DNA from: MWAR01 sp035388825
GTDB lineage: Bacteria > Muiribacteriota > Ozemobacteria > Ozemobacterales > Ozemobacteraceae
Direction of reading: 5' to 3'
DNA length: 64,000 bases
Assembly (NCBI GenBank): GCA_035388825.1
Contig: DAOOQQ010000002.1
Coordinates: 62,001 to 126,000, forward strand
Shown here: piece by piece, positions 8,796 to 17,303 of the stretch
How the letters are laid out: each line of letters opens with the position of its first letter
Numbering within the stretch: position 1 is the stretch's first letter
Position numbers and translations under genes: made by a program
The notes under the pieces: generated by a model
Told to the model about the DNA's origin: nothing
The model's database searches: none
What the model saw: the letters and a program-made list of their open reading frames with translations, nothing else

Positions 8796-10871
8796 TTACC
8801 CGCCAATGATACCGGCGGCGGTCAGCAGCGCGACGACGATGCCCATGATCGACTCGCCGGCGATCACGCCCGAGGCGACCGGGATGATGTACTTGTCGGC
8901 GAAGCTCTGGGAACGGCGCTCGATGATCATGGCCAGGACGGCGCCGATGAACATCGACAGCGAGTTGTAGAAGGGAATGACCATCGCGAGACCGATCCCC
9001 GTCGCCGACGGGATGTAGGGCCGAAGCTTCTTGGGCGCGTATTCCCCGAGAAGCACGAGGCCGACGCCGACGAGACAGCCGAGCAAAATCCCCCAGCGGG
9101 CCGTCTCGTGAAGGGCTCCGAGGCCGCTTCCCAGAAGCTTGGCCACGGCCGCCCAGACCTGGGCCGACGGGGCCGGCCAGCGGTCCGTTCCGAGCACCGA
9201 GGCGTCGGGAACGAGCAGGTAGAAGGCCGGCACCACGACGAGGGTGCCCGCGAAGATGCCCATGAACTGGGCGATGAACTGGCGGCGGGGGTTGGCGCCG
9301 AGCAGATACCCGCTCTTGAGATCGGTGAGCAGGTCGGCCGAAGAGCCCGCGGCGCCGGCCGTGACGCTGGCCGTCATCAGGTTCGTCACCAGGTTCGACG
9401 GGGCGAGCACGCCGAACACGAGCTGGGTGATCTTGCCCATCGCGCCGACCGGGGTGATATCGGATTCACCCGTCGCGCGGCAGGCGACGATCGCGAGGAA
9501 GAACGTGCACATGACGGCGACGAAGCCCATGAAGAACGTCGTCTGGAAGAAGTAGTGCAGCACCATCATGCAGCCGAGGCCCGAAACGAGGATGCCGGTC
9601 ACGAACCACGACGAGGGCACTTCGATCGCGGCCAGCGGGTCATCCCCCGAGCTCTTCTTCGCCGAGAAGATATCGAGCAGCCCGCTGAAGGCGCGAATGA
9701 CGGTGCGCCATTGGAGGGCGAACGCGAGAAGGCCCGAAGCGACCATGATCGAGGCGCCGGCCCAGGTGCTCCAGCTCACGATGCTGCGGTAGCCGAGCTT
9801 GATCGCCGCCCCGCCGCCGTCGGACGAGGTCAGGATCGGCAGCAGCGTCTGGTTCAGGACGCCCCTGAACCCGAGTTTGTCGAGCTGCATCACCCCGTGA
9901 AGCTGCTGGAACGGCTCCCAGAAAAAGCCGATGCCGGTATTGAGCGCATCCCCGATGACGGGCAGCGCCGCGACGATCTGCCACCCCTTCCCGAGAAGCG
10001 CGGGCATCAGAACCGGCAGGCTCGTATTGATCGTGTCGATCGCCCCGGCGTTCACCATGGCGGGCGCGAGGAACCCGTAGTTGATGAGGGCGCCGAGAAG
10101 CAGCGACCATGCGATCTTGAAGCCCATGATCGAGCCGGCGGCGATCATGATCGCGCTCATCTCGAACCCGATCGTCCATTTCAGGAACGGCAGCCCGAGG
10201 ATCTTGCCGGGAATGTGCGCATGCGCCGGAATCGCGAGCGCGGCAGGCAGCGCGGCATCACGCAGCCAGGCGATGATCGCGCCGAGCGTGGCCGCGATTC
10301 CCAGGGAGCGGGCCTTGTCCACCGCATCCTGGCCGGCGGCGTGAAGGCTCTTGAGCGTCTCGGCGGCGGCGATGCCGCTGGGGAACTTGAGCTGCTCGAT
10401 GTTGATCATCTGCCGTTTCATCGGGATCGCCATGAAAACGCCCAGCGCGGCGAGGAAGAAGGTCCACAGCGCGAGCACCGTCCAGGGCATGTGGTGACCC
10501 GTGACGAGCAGATACGCGGCGATCGCCGAGACCATCGTGCCGCCCGTCGAGTAGCCGGCCGAGCTGGCCGTCGACTGCATGCAGTTGTTTTCGAGAATCG
10601 TCATGTCGGTCGGGAACCATTTCGGGAACACGGCCATCAGCGACTTGTAGATCGCGAAGCTGAGGATGCAGGCCGTGATCGCCACGCCCAGCCCCCACCC
10701 CGTCTTGAGACCGACGTACAGATTCGAGAGCGACATGAAGCCGCCGAGCAGCGAGCCCATCAGAACGGCCCGGATCGTCAGCTGCGGCATGTGATCGCCC
10801 TGATACACGTTTTTGTACCAGTTCATCTCGATTTCTTCGGGGGTCAGTTTTTTCTCGTGAGTGGTATCCAT
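8796..10871 (-). CDS. OPT-family oligopeptide transporter
   Basis: Polytopic inner-membrane symporter of the oligopeptide transporter family, 691 residues from ATG 10871. The frame can be read upstream to 10997, but GGAGGAAGGGAACC sits before 10871 and the promoter lies in the longer version. At least twelve hydrophobic segments are visible. Family-like stretches include GSLLGGFMSLSNLYVGLKTG near the N-terminus and GTMVSAIAAYLLV. It likely imports peptides produced by the secreted M3 peptidase; the operon order is transporter, M3 peptidase, PepT. Confidence 0.92.
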   Translation of the reverse strand: MDTTHEKKLTPEEIEMNWYKNVYQGDHMPQLTIRAVLMGSLLGGFMSLSNLYVGLKTGWGLGVAITACILSFAIYKSLMAVFPKWFPTDMTILENNCMQSTASSAGYSTGGTMVSAIAAYLLVTGHHMPWTVLALWTFFLAALGVFMAIPMKRQMINIEQLKFPSGIAAAETLKSLHAAGQDAVDKARSLGIAATLGAIIAWLRDAALPAALAIPAHAHIPGKILGLPFLKWTIGFEMSAIMIAAGSIMGFKIAWSLLLGALINYGFLAPAMVNAGAIDTINTSLPVLMPALLGKGWQIVAALPVIGDALNTGIGFFWEPFQQLHGVMQLDKLGFRGVLNQTLLPILTSSDGGGAAIKLGYRSIVSWSTWAGASIMVASGLLAFALQWRTVIRAFSGLLDIFSAKKSSGDDPLAAIEVPSSWFVTGILVSGLGCMMVLHYFFQTTFFMGFVAVMCTFFLAIVACRATGESDITPVGAMGKITQLVFGVLAPSNLVTNLMTASVTAGAAGSSADLLTDLKSGYLLGANPRRQFIAQFMGIFAGTLVVVPAFYLLVPDASVLGTDRWPAPSAQVWAAVAKLLGSGLGALHETARWGILLGCLVGVGLVLLGEYAPKKLRPYIPSATGIGLAMVIPFYNSLSMFIGAVLAMIIERRSQSFADKYIIPVASGVIAGESIMGIVVALLTAAGIIGG

Positions 10872-10965
10872 GAATGACGGTTCCCTTCCTCCCTGAGCCA
10901 ACGCCTGGGGCTTGTTGCCTCGTGGATTTCGTGTGCCTCGAAAACGGGCCACGCTTGTCCGAGCG

Positions 10966-10974
10966 AGTATACCA
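10966..10974 (-). promoter_or_regulatory. extended -10 promoter for the peptide operon
   Basis: TGG followed by TATACT on the minus strand, about 95 bases upstream of the OPT start. No good -35 box; the extended TGn motif may compensate. This TGG-TATAnT form recurs in the window (31756, 48281, 61441). Confidence 0.5.
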
Positions 10975-11069
10975 CGCCCCGTCGTGCACACATTCAAAAA
11001 TTTCCGTCTCGGAATACGATCCGCAGATATTGCAGATGACGCAGATGGGAAGGTGATTGCGTGGTTGGC

Positions 11070-11098
11070 TTGTGTCGAACGTGGGTTCTTGGTATAGT
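11070..11098 (+). promoter_or_regulatory. promoter abutting the start codon at 11105
   Basis: TTGTGT (11070-11075), 17-base spacer, TATAGT (11093-11098) with TGG before it. The ATG of the small membrane protein is only 6 bases after the -10, so transcription would start on or next to the ATG (leaderless), or translation really begins at 11446. Confidence 0.5.
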
Positions 11099-11104
11099 GG
11101 CGGC

Positions 11105-11440
11105 ATGGTCAGGCTCGATCGTCTCAACCGGGAGTGCTCCGGCCGTCCCGTTTCCCATGCGGCGCCTGCGCAGGTCGCCTGCCGCGTTCTCGGGAACGAG
11201 GCGTCCCCGTGCCGCCTCGATCCCTTCTGCCGCCCCGCCGCGAAGCGTGGTGTCTGGTTCTTCTACACGGCCCTCGCCGGAACCGCCGCTGCCGCATTCG
11301 TCATTCTCTGGTGGGTTTTTCGCCTCACCCGTCTGTCGCGGCTTCTCGATCTGGTGGCCGGCCTCATCCTGCCTCCCGCAAAATGGGTCGCCGCGTCGCT
11401 CTGGCGCCTGAAAACCGCCTGGGACGAAGTCTTCCCCTGA
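11105..11440 (+). CDS. small single-span membrane protein, possibly leaderless
   Basis: A 111-residue frame with a basic, Cys-containing N-terminus and one clear membrane helix (residues 49-72, GVWFFYTALAGTAAAAFVIL), followed by a shorter hydrophobic stretch near 78-97. No family recognised. Its stop is six bases before the amidohydrolase start, which suggests translational coupling. There is no ribosome site before the ATG, and a good promoter lies right next to it. It could be a non-coding leader instead, so confidence is moderate. Confidence 0.5.
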   Translation: MVRLDRLNRECSGRPVSHAAPAQVACRVLGNEASPCRLDPFCRPAAKRGVWFFYTALAGTAAAAFVILWWVFRLTRLSRLLDLVAGLILPPAKWVAASLWRLKTAWDEVFP

Positions 11441-11445
11441 CCCGG

Positions 11446-12975
11446 ATGGCCTGCCAGCCCCGCCTCTTCATTCATGCCGACGGCCGCGATGGCCCCGACT
11501 ATGCTCCTTCCGCCTTCGACTCCTTCGCCGTCGATGCCGGCCGCGTCGTCGCCCGGGGGTTTGGCCTCGAACGTTCTCCGGAATACGCGGGCCTCGAGCG
11601 GGTCGATCTGCACGGCTCCGTGGTGCTGCCCGCCTTCGCCGACGCGCACGTGCATTTCATGCAGACGGGGCTGACCCTCGTCGGCTGCTGCTTCGACCGG
11701 TGCCGATCCCTGGCGGACGTGTTCGAGACCCTCGACGCCTTCGCCAAAACCCACGCCTACGACTGGATTCTCGGCTGGAATCTCGACGAGACGCAGCTCC
11801 GGGAACGCCGCCTGCCCACCATTGACGAGCTCGACGCGATCGTCGGGCCGCGCAGGCTCTGGCTCTCGCGCATCGACCTGCATTCGGCGATTCCGAGCAC
11901 CGCGACGGTGCGCTGGGCTGCCCAGCAAAACCCGGACTGGAAGCCGGAGAACGGCCGATTCATCAAGGATGCCTACAATGGACTGGCATCCCTCGCGATG
12001 GCCGATCTTCCGCGCGAGATGAAGCTGCTGGCTCTCGAAAAAGCCCGTCGGTTCTGCCTCGACGCCGGTGTCACCCGGGTGCACGCCCTCGAGGGCGGCT
12101 GGAGCGCCACGAACGACGATGTGACGATGATCGCCGGGTTCCTCGCCCGGCCCGGGTTCGGCGGCACGCTCTACCATCAGTCGGATGACCCCTCTCTCGC
12201 ACGCGCGAGCGGTTGGCCCCGCCTCGGCGGCTGTCTGTTCATCGACGGCTCGTTCGGCTCGCGCACGGCGGCGCTTTCCGAACCCTACGCTGACGAGGCC
12301 GGCTCGAGAGGCGTCATCTACCGCGACACCGCCAATATCGAACGGCTGATCCGCCTCTGTTCCGAACACCGGATGCAACTCGCCATGCATGCCATCGGCG
12401 ATCGCGCGATCGCCTCGCTTGCCGATGCCCATCTGCGACACCGGGATCTGTTCACCGCCCCGGTTGCCCACCGCATCGAGCATTTCGAACTGCCCACCCC
12501 CGACGCGATCCGCCGGGCAAAAGAGGCAAACCTCCTGATCTCGATGCAGCCCGCCTTTGAAGTGTTCTGGGGAGGCGATTCCGGCATGTATGCCCTCCGT
12601 CTCGGAAGCCGCGCAGCCCGCACGAATCCTTTCCGGTCCGTGCTGCGGGCCGGCCTGCGCATTGCCGGAGGTTCGGACAGCCCCGTCACGCCGGTAGATC
12701 CGTTCCTGGGCATTCACGGCTTCGTCAATCACCCCACCCCATCCGAGCGCCTCTCCCTGAACGAAGCTCTCCACGCCTTCATCGTCGAGCCGCACCGGTA
12801 CGCCGAATCCGCCCCGGAACGCGGCTTCCTCGCTCCCGGCTTCCACGCCGACTTCGTCTGCCTCCCCCTCGATCCCTTTGCCGTCGCACCCGGCACCCTG
12901 AAAAATATCCGGGTCGAACGCACCTTCGTCGCTGGCGAAGAGGCGAATTACGCATCACGAGAGGAAAAACCATGA
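11446..12975 (+). CDS. amidohydrolase family 3 protein (YtcJ-like)
   Basis: A 509-residue metal-dependent hydrolase of the amidohydrolase superfamily, cytoplasmic. Start ATG 11446 was chosen because the protein family begins here; the same frame reads back to 11134 but that part is the shadow of the gene before it. Diagnostic segments are VLPAFADAHVHF (metal-binding HxH, about residue 68), IDGSFGSRTAAL, AMHAIGDRAI (metal His), HRIEHFEL, AGGSDSPVTPVDP (metal Asp) and a C-terminal GFHADFVCLPLDPF. The substrate is unknown; relatives include N-substituted formamide deformylases and other imidases. It overlaps the next gene by four bases. Confidence 0.9.
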   Translation: MACQPRLFIHADGRDGPDYAPSAFDSFAVDAGRVVARGFGLERSPEYAGLERVDLHGSVVLPAFADAHVHFMQTGLTLVGCCFDRCRSLADVFETLDAFAKTHAYDWILGWNLDETQLRERRLPTIDELDAIVGPRRLWLSRIDLHSAIPSTATVRWAAQQNPDWKPENGRFIKDAYNGLASLAMADLPREMKLLALEKARRFCLDAGVTRVHALEGGWSATNDDVTMIAGFLARPGFGGTLYHQSDDPSLARASGWPRLGGCLFIDGSFGSRTAALSEPYADEAGSRGVIYRDTANIERLIRLCSEHRMQLAMHAIGDRAIASLADAHLRHRDLFTAPVAHRIEHFELPTPDAIRRAKEANLLISMQPAFEVFWGGDSGMYALRLGSRAARTNPFRSVLRAGLRIAGGSDSPVTPVDPFLGIHGFVNHPTPSERLSLNEALHAFIVEPHRYAESAPERGFLAPGFHADFVCLPLDPFAVAPGTLKNIRVERTFVAGEEANYASREEKP

Positions 12976-13694
12976 TCCGTCACTCCCTGCTCGCGGCTCT
13001 CGTCCTCGTTCTTCTCGGTTTAGCTCCGGTCCTGGCGCAGAATGCGCTCGTCCACGACTCCTCCCCTGCCCTGAACGAAGTCCTGGCGATCGCCAACGAC
13101 TTTTTCGACAAGCTCGAGAAGTCCGACACGCAGACGGCGATGAAGCGGCTGTTCGAGATCTTCCCGCTCAAGGTCGAGGCACAGGATGCCTTCATCTCGG
13201 ATGTGACCAACCTGAAAACGAAGCTGGGAACGCCGGCCGGCCATGAATTCGTCGGCCACCGGCCCGTCGCCCGCACCGACCGGTACTTCGTCACCCATTT
13301 CCTGACGTTCCATCCCCGCATGCCCGTCGCATGGGAGCTCACCTTCTACCGGGCAGCCTCCGACGGCCCCTGGCAGCTCAACTATATCCGTTTCGACGCC
13401 GACGACATTCCCGAGTTCCTCCAGTTCACCAAGCTCCAGTTCGAGGCCCTGCGCAGCCGCGCCACCGGGGTTCCGACTACGCCGCAGATCGCTCCCGATG
13501 ATCACCTCAGCCCTCCCCCTGCCCCCGTGGAGCCCCCCGCCGCCGACCAGCCGCCGCTTGCCCAGCCGAGCCCCGACGCGCAGATTCCCCTCACCTCCCC
13601 CGAGGTCCAGGTGCCGGCCGCATCCGAGCCGGTCAAGCCGCCCGTCGATGCGAGCCATGTTCCCGCCGATGCTTCGGAGACCGTCACACCCTGA
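12972..13694 (+). CDS. secreted protein with proline-rich tail
   Basis: A 240-residue protein with a signal peptide (residues 1-22, ending LAPVLA-Q). Residues 23-155 form an alpha/beta domain with a helical start (LNEVLAIANDFFDKLEKSD) and a beta-sheet end (WELTFYRAASDGPWQLNYIRF), resembling small NTF2/DUF4019-like folds, though I cannot assign it. The last 75 residues are almost only Pro, Ala, Val, Glu and Asp, a probable wall- or membrane-spanning linker. ATGA overlap with the amidohydrolase means cotranslation; dapL follows 40 bases later. Confidence 0.75.
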   Translation: MIRHSLLAALVLVLLGLAPVLAQNALVHDSSPALNEVLAIANDFFDKLEKSDTQTAMKRLFEIFPLKVEAQDAFISDVTNLKTKLGTPAGHEFVGHRPVARTDRYFVTHFLTFHPRMPVAWELTFYRAASDGPWQLNYIRFDADDIPEFLQFTKLQFEALRSRATGVPTTPQIAPDDHLSPPPAPVEPPAADQPPLAQPSPDAQIPLTSPEVQVPAASEPVKPPVDASHVPADASETVTP

Positions 13695-13734
13695 ACGTTA
13701 TCCGTATAAAGAGATATATATCAAGGAGTTCTCC

Positions 13735-14919
13735 ATGACCACCAAGATGAAACCGGCGCAGCGGATTCTCGAACTGCCCCCGTATGTGTTCAAACGCATC
13801 GACGACAAGAAGCGGGAACTGGCCGCGGCGGGCACGAAACTGCTCAACTTCGGCATCGGTGATCCCGACCTCCCGACCCCCGACTTCGTCGTCGAGGCGA
13901 TGAACCGCGCGATGCGCGACAACGCCAACCAGAAATACCCCGCCTATGAGGGCGACATCCGGTTCCGCGAGGCCGTCGCCCGCTACATGCACGACCGGTT
14001 CGGCGTCCAGGCCGACCCGCGCACCGAGGTGATGGCCCTGATCGGCTCGAAGGAAGGCCTGGCGCATTTCGCCTGGGCGTTCATCGACGAGAACGACGTG
14101 GCGCTCGTGCCCGACCCGGCCTATCCCGTCTACAAGACCACGACCGAGTTCGCCGGCGGGGAAGCGCATATCCTGCCGCTTCTCGCGAAAAACGGGTTTC
14201 TGCCCGATCTGAGCCGCGTCCCGGATGCGATTGCGCGTCGGGCGAAGACGCTGTATATCAATTATCCCAACAACCCGACCGGCGCCGTCGCCTCGGAGAG
14301 CGACCTCGCCGCCATCGTCGAGTGGGCCCGCAAGCACGAAGTCATCATCGTCTCGGATGCCGCCTACGCCGAGCTCACCTACGATCCGCGCGACCGGCGC
14401 AGCATTCTCTCGATTCCGGGCGCGAAGGATGTCGCGATCGAGTTCCACTCGTTCAGCAAGATCTTCAACATGACCGGCTGGCGCATCGGCTTCGCCGTCG
14501 GCAATCCCGCCCTGATCGCCGGTCTGCTCAAGCTGAAGACCAACGTCGATTCCGGCGTGTTCGATGCCATCCAGCTCGCCTGTGTCTCCGGCCTCGCCCG
14601 GGTCGATGCTCATCTCGAGCGGCTCCAGGAGACCTACCGCAAACGGCGCGACACGATGGTGACGATTCTCGACGAGTGCGGCATCCGCTACCAGCAGCCC
14701 CGCGGCGCCTTCTACGTCTGGGCCCACTGCCCCGACGGCATCACGTCGGAGGGCTTCACGATGAAGCTGATGGAGGAAACCGGCATCGTCACCACTCCGG
14801 GGACCGGCTTCGGCCCCCACGGCGAGGGATATGTCCGGTTCGCCCTCACGCAATCCGTCGAGACCATCGAGGCCATCCGGCCCCGGCTCGAAAAGTTCCG
14901 CAAATCCATGACCGCCTGA
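13735..14919 (+). CDS. dapL: LL-diaminopimelate aminotransferase
   Basis: Cytoplasmic PLP enzyme that converts tetrahydrodipicolinate directly to LL-diaminopimelate for lysine and peptidoglycan synthesis. The 394 residues follow the DapL pattern: ELPPYVFKRIDDKK at the N-terminus, NFGIGDPDLPTPDFV, LIGSKEG, INYPNNPTGA, the PLP Asp/Tyr in VSDAAYAEL, and the Schiff-base Lys (about residue 242) in FHSFSKIFNMTGWRIGF. AAGGAG at 13723-13728 sets the start at 13735. A different aminotransferase specificity cannot be excluded, but the SFSK..NMTGWR signature is typical. A strong terminator follows. Confidence 0.88.
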   Translation: MTTKMKPAQRILELPPYVFKRIDDKKRELAAAGTKLLNFGIGDPDLPTPDFVVEAMNRAMRDNANQKYPAYEGDIRFREAVARYMHDRFGVQADPRTEVMALIGSKEGLAHFAWAFIDENDVALVPDPAYPVYKTTTEFAGGEAHILPLLAKNGFLPDLSRVPDAIARRAKTLYINYPNNPTGAVASESDLAAIVEWARKHEVIIVSDAAYAELTYDPRDRRSILSIPGAKDVAIEFHSFSKIFNMTGWRIGFAVGNPALIAGLLKLKTNVDSGVFDAIQLACVSGLARVDAHLERLQETYRKRRDTMVTILDECGIRYQQPRGAFYVWAHCPDGITSEGFTMKLMEETGIVTTPGTGFGPHGEGYVRFALTQSVETIEAIRPRLEKFRKSMTA

Positions 14920-14941
14920 ACGATATCGTCCGACAAACGAA

Positions 14942-14981
14942 AACATCGCCCCCGCCCGGATCAACGGACGGGGGCGATGTT
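14942..14981. terminator. intrinsic terminator after dapL
   Basis: Thirteen-base stem AACATCGCCCCCG (14942-14954) pairing with CGGGGGCGATGTT (14969-14981), between convergent genes. Confidence 0.7.
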
Positions 14982-14995
14982 CATTTCTGCCGTTC

Positions 14996-15577
14996 TTACT
15001 CTTGTTTTCGGAGCGACTCGAGGTTTGGGCCGGAACCCTTGTAGGCAAACACGTATTTCAGATCGGGATTCGCCTGGTAGTGGGTGATCAGGTTCAAGGC
15101 AGCCTGCTTGTAGATGGTTGCCTCGGCCAGCATGGCTCCACCCGCGGCGCCGGTGCCGAAAGAACGGCTGGCGATCGATTCCTTGGGGTCAGAAATCCAG
15201 TTGAGCATCTCCAGGTCGAACGCTTTTTTCCCCAGGCTCCGGTAATCGGCAAGGTAGGCGTCGACTCTCGTTCCGTCTTCCGGGTGGGTGAAGGATTTCT
15301 TCACGAGCCCGCTCACATTCTCCAACTCGGCTTTCCAGGCATCGAGATATTGTTCGTTCACGAAATTGATGACCGGGGTCGCATCGGCCTGGGCGAAGCT
15401 TTTGGCGAACGCCCGATCGATGGGATTCTCCCGGAACAGATCGATGTTCTGAGGTTCTGTTTCTGATTGGCCCGCTGATTCCTTGGAGGAGCCCTTTTCC
15501 TGCGTCTCCCTGGAAAATCCAGGAGCGGAGAAGGCCAACAAACAGACCAGGAGCATGAGTGTACCCGTTTTTTTCAT
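14996..15577 (-). CDS. small secreted protein of unknown function
   Basis: A 193-residue protein with a signal peptide (MKKTGTLMLLVCLLAFSAPGFS, residues 1-22) and then a charged, probably disordered stretch to residue 42. The rest is mostly helical (DRAFAKSFAQADATPVINF, DAWKAELENVSGLVKKSF) with a Gly/Ala-rich segment (RSFGTGAAGGAMLAEA). No family recognised, and no Cys pairs or catalytic motif visible. GAAAGGG precedes the ATG. It is transcribed away from the other four secreted proteins of this region, from the promoter at 15714. Confidence 0.7.
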   Translation of the reverse strand: MKKTGTLMLLVCLLAFSAPGFSRETQEKGSSKESAGQSETEPQNIDLFRENPIDRAFAKSFAQADATPVINFVNEQYLDAWKAELENVSGLVKKSFTHPEDGTRVDAYLADYRSLGKKAFDLEMLNWISDPKESIASRSFGTGAAGGAMLAEATIYKQAALNLITHYQANPDLKYVFAYKGSGPNLESLRKQE

Positions 15578-15898
15578 GAGATTGCCCTTTCTTCTCGAGG
15601 CTAATGACGCGTCCCGGCAGGCTGCGGCAGCCGGTCATGGGGCGCATGGATGACGAAGCTCCGCTGGAGCTCTCCCCTTTCGTCTTTCGCAGGAGTATTC
15701 CTGTAAAGTTCAGAATATAACAAACGAGAACCGTATTTCCAACAAGATATTTACAGGATTTCCGGTTGCGCAAACATTCAAACCAGATTATATATAATTC
15801 CGCCCTGCGGACTCGGTACCCTTCGCTTCCCGATGCGAGAATCCAAGGCGAAACAATATACCGCCATGCATAGAAGAATCTGCTCCCGGAGAACTTAT
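15578..15898. other. divergent intergenic region
   Basis: About 320 bases between two divergent secreted-protein genes, clearly richer in A and T than the flanking genes. It holds the minus-strand promoter at 15714 and, for the plus strand, TTGCGC (15766-15771) with TTATAT 16 bases later plus a TATAAT at 15793. No reading frame here looks real. Confidence 0.5.
15714..15742 (-). promoter_or_regulatory. sigma70-like promoter for the gene at 15577
   Basis: On the minus strand TTGGAA (15737-15742), 17-base spacer, TATATT (15714-15719), about 135 bases upstream of the start codon. Confidence 0.55.
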
Positions 15899-16555
15899 AT
15901 GGAACGACTTCTCATGATTCTGCTCTTCCTGTTTCCTATCGCGACCTTTGCTACTGACAATGCATCTTCCCTGCCCCTGGCGACCGGAACGACGTGGATC
16001 TACGAGGCCAGGCTCACGAGAGATGTGGACGGCAAGGAGCAAAACAGGACGCTCACCTGGACCACCACGATCACGACCATGCTGGTCGGAGATCAACTGG
16101 TCGTTGCGAAAGGAACCGGTTTTCCCTCCGACCTTCCCTTTCTCGAGAATGACGCAAAGCCTTCCCCCTTCCTCTTGGTGAAGGTCGGACTCTGGAGAAT
16201 ATATATCATTCAGAATACCGAAAAGATCGAGGAGGTCTGGAATAAAGCCGTTGCCGGGGAGAGCTTGAGCGACTCCATTACCGAGGGGGATCTGTTGCTG
16301 GAATTCCCATTGATCGAAGGAAGAACCTATGGGGAAACGACGCAGCTCCTTTCCGGAACCCCGAAATTCCTCTATGAGGTCCAGGGGCCGGCCTCGGCCA
16401 GTTCGAAGGACATCGCGATCAACTTTTCGACCAATGCCGATCTGACCACATGGAAGTATACCGACGGCATTGGTTTCACCGGCTACTCCTATCGGCACCA
16501 TGGCTCCACCAGCAACGTCGATTGCGAGTTGAAAGAATTTCGACCCGGAACCTGA
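15899..16555 (+). CDS. small secreted protein of unknown function
   Basis: A 218-residue protein from ATG 15899, which follows GGAG; the frame is open further upstream but lacks a ribosome site. A signal peptide is visible (MERLLMILLFLFPIATFA). The mature part is beta-rich, starting with LATGTTWIYEARLTRDVDGKE, a pattern seen in secreted proteins that open with a GTTWxY strand, and has a late stretch with FTGYSYRHHGST and a single Cys. No function can be assigned. It stands alone, 172 bases before the next gene. Confidence 0.7.
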   Translation: MERLLMILLFLFPIATFATDNASSLPLATGTTWIYEARLTRDVDGKEQNRTLTWTTTITTMLVGDQLVVAKGTGFPSDLPFLENDAKPSPFLLVKVGLWRIYIIQNTEKIEEVWNKAVAGESLSDSITEGDLLLEFPLIEGRTYGETTQLLSGTPKFLYEVQGPASASSKDIAINFSTNADLTTWKYTDGIGFTGYSYRHHGSTSNVDCELKEFRPGT

Positions 16556-16727
16556 GAACCCCGCAAAACGAAAACGCCGACATGGTCAAAAAGGAGGCCA
16601 CCCGAAAAGGGGTTTACCCCCGGATACTCACCGTTTGAAATTGATTGCCCGGTTGGGACGGATTGTCATCGAAAAGATCGTGGTTTCAGGGCATCCTGAA
16701 CCGAACAATGTGATGGAGGATTACATC

Positions 16728-17288
16728 ATGGAATTCAAGAACGTAGCGAAGATACTCCTGGCTCTCCTGCTTGTTTCTCTTTCTCCGGCCATTGCCGAAA
16801 CGGCCAGTGGGCCCGCGACCGCAAATGCGTCGGGAACGGCATCCCCCGCCGTAGCTCTGAACGATGCGGCCGGCTTTCCCCTGCAACTGAAGGGTACCGA
16901 GGTTCTGATCGATACCGATGCCAAGCGTGAAGATCTCGAGAGCAGGCTCACCAAGCTGCTCGGTGAACCCACGCAGATGGAGGAAAAGACCCGGTTGCAA
17001 TACGATTTCCAGATCGATCTGGAGACGGCCCCGATCACCTTGGTGTTTGACTGGGACACCCAGGGAAAGCTCGCCGAGATCATTCTTGATGGAGAAAGCC
17101 CGGTAACGCTCGATCTGAAAGCCTGGCTGGAAAAAAATGTCGGAAACGGCAAGGCTGACAAGAACGATGAGGAAGTCATAAAAAGCATGGTGTGGGAAGC
17201 TCGCGGCTGGCAGTTCACCCATCGTGCAGGCGGCGAGAACGAAGATACCGTCTATTCGTTCAACATCGTGCCCCTGAAATCGAACTAG
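16728..17288 (+). CDS. small secreted protein of unknown function
   Basis: A 186-residue protein. The start at 16728 follows GGAGG with an 8-base spacing. Signal peptide residues 1-25 (ILLALLLVSLSPAIAE), then a Ala/Thr/Ser-rich linker, then an alpha/beta domain of about 120 residues (LESRLTKLLGEPTQMEEKTR, ITLVFDWDTQGKLAEIIL) whose helix-then-sheet layout resembles SmpA/OmlA-like lipoprotein domains, but there is no lipobox. It is followed 15 bases later by another secreted protein whose N-terminal domain has a similar theme, so they may act together. Confidence 0.7.
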   Translation: MEFKNVAKILLALLLVSLSPAIAETASGPATANASGTASPAVALNDAAGFPLQLKGTEVLIDTDAKREDLESRLTKLLGEPTQMEEKTRLQYDFQIDLETAPITLVFDWDTQGKLAEIILDGESPVTLDLKAWLEKNVGNGKADKNDEEVIKSMVWEARGWQFTHRAGGENEDTVYSFNIVPLKSN

Positions 17289-17303
17289 TCGGAGAATTCT
17301 TCG

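Noticed and set aside
7118..10877. Two long plus-strand frames (551 and 734 residues) over the M3 peptidase and OPT genes
   Set aside because: GC-rich antisense artefacts; the opposite strand encodes unmistakable families.
11134..11445. N-terminal extension of the amidohydrolase
   Set aside because: The extra 104 residues are an Arg/Pro-rich shadow of the small membrane protein; the family starts at 11446.
16556..16727. Possible hairpin around CCCGAAAAGGGGTTTACCCCC before the gene at 16728
   Set aside because: Several short pairings are possible but none forms a convincing terminator or riboswitch.
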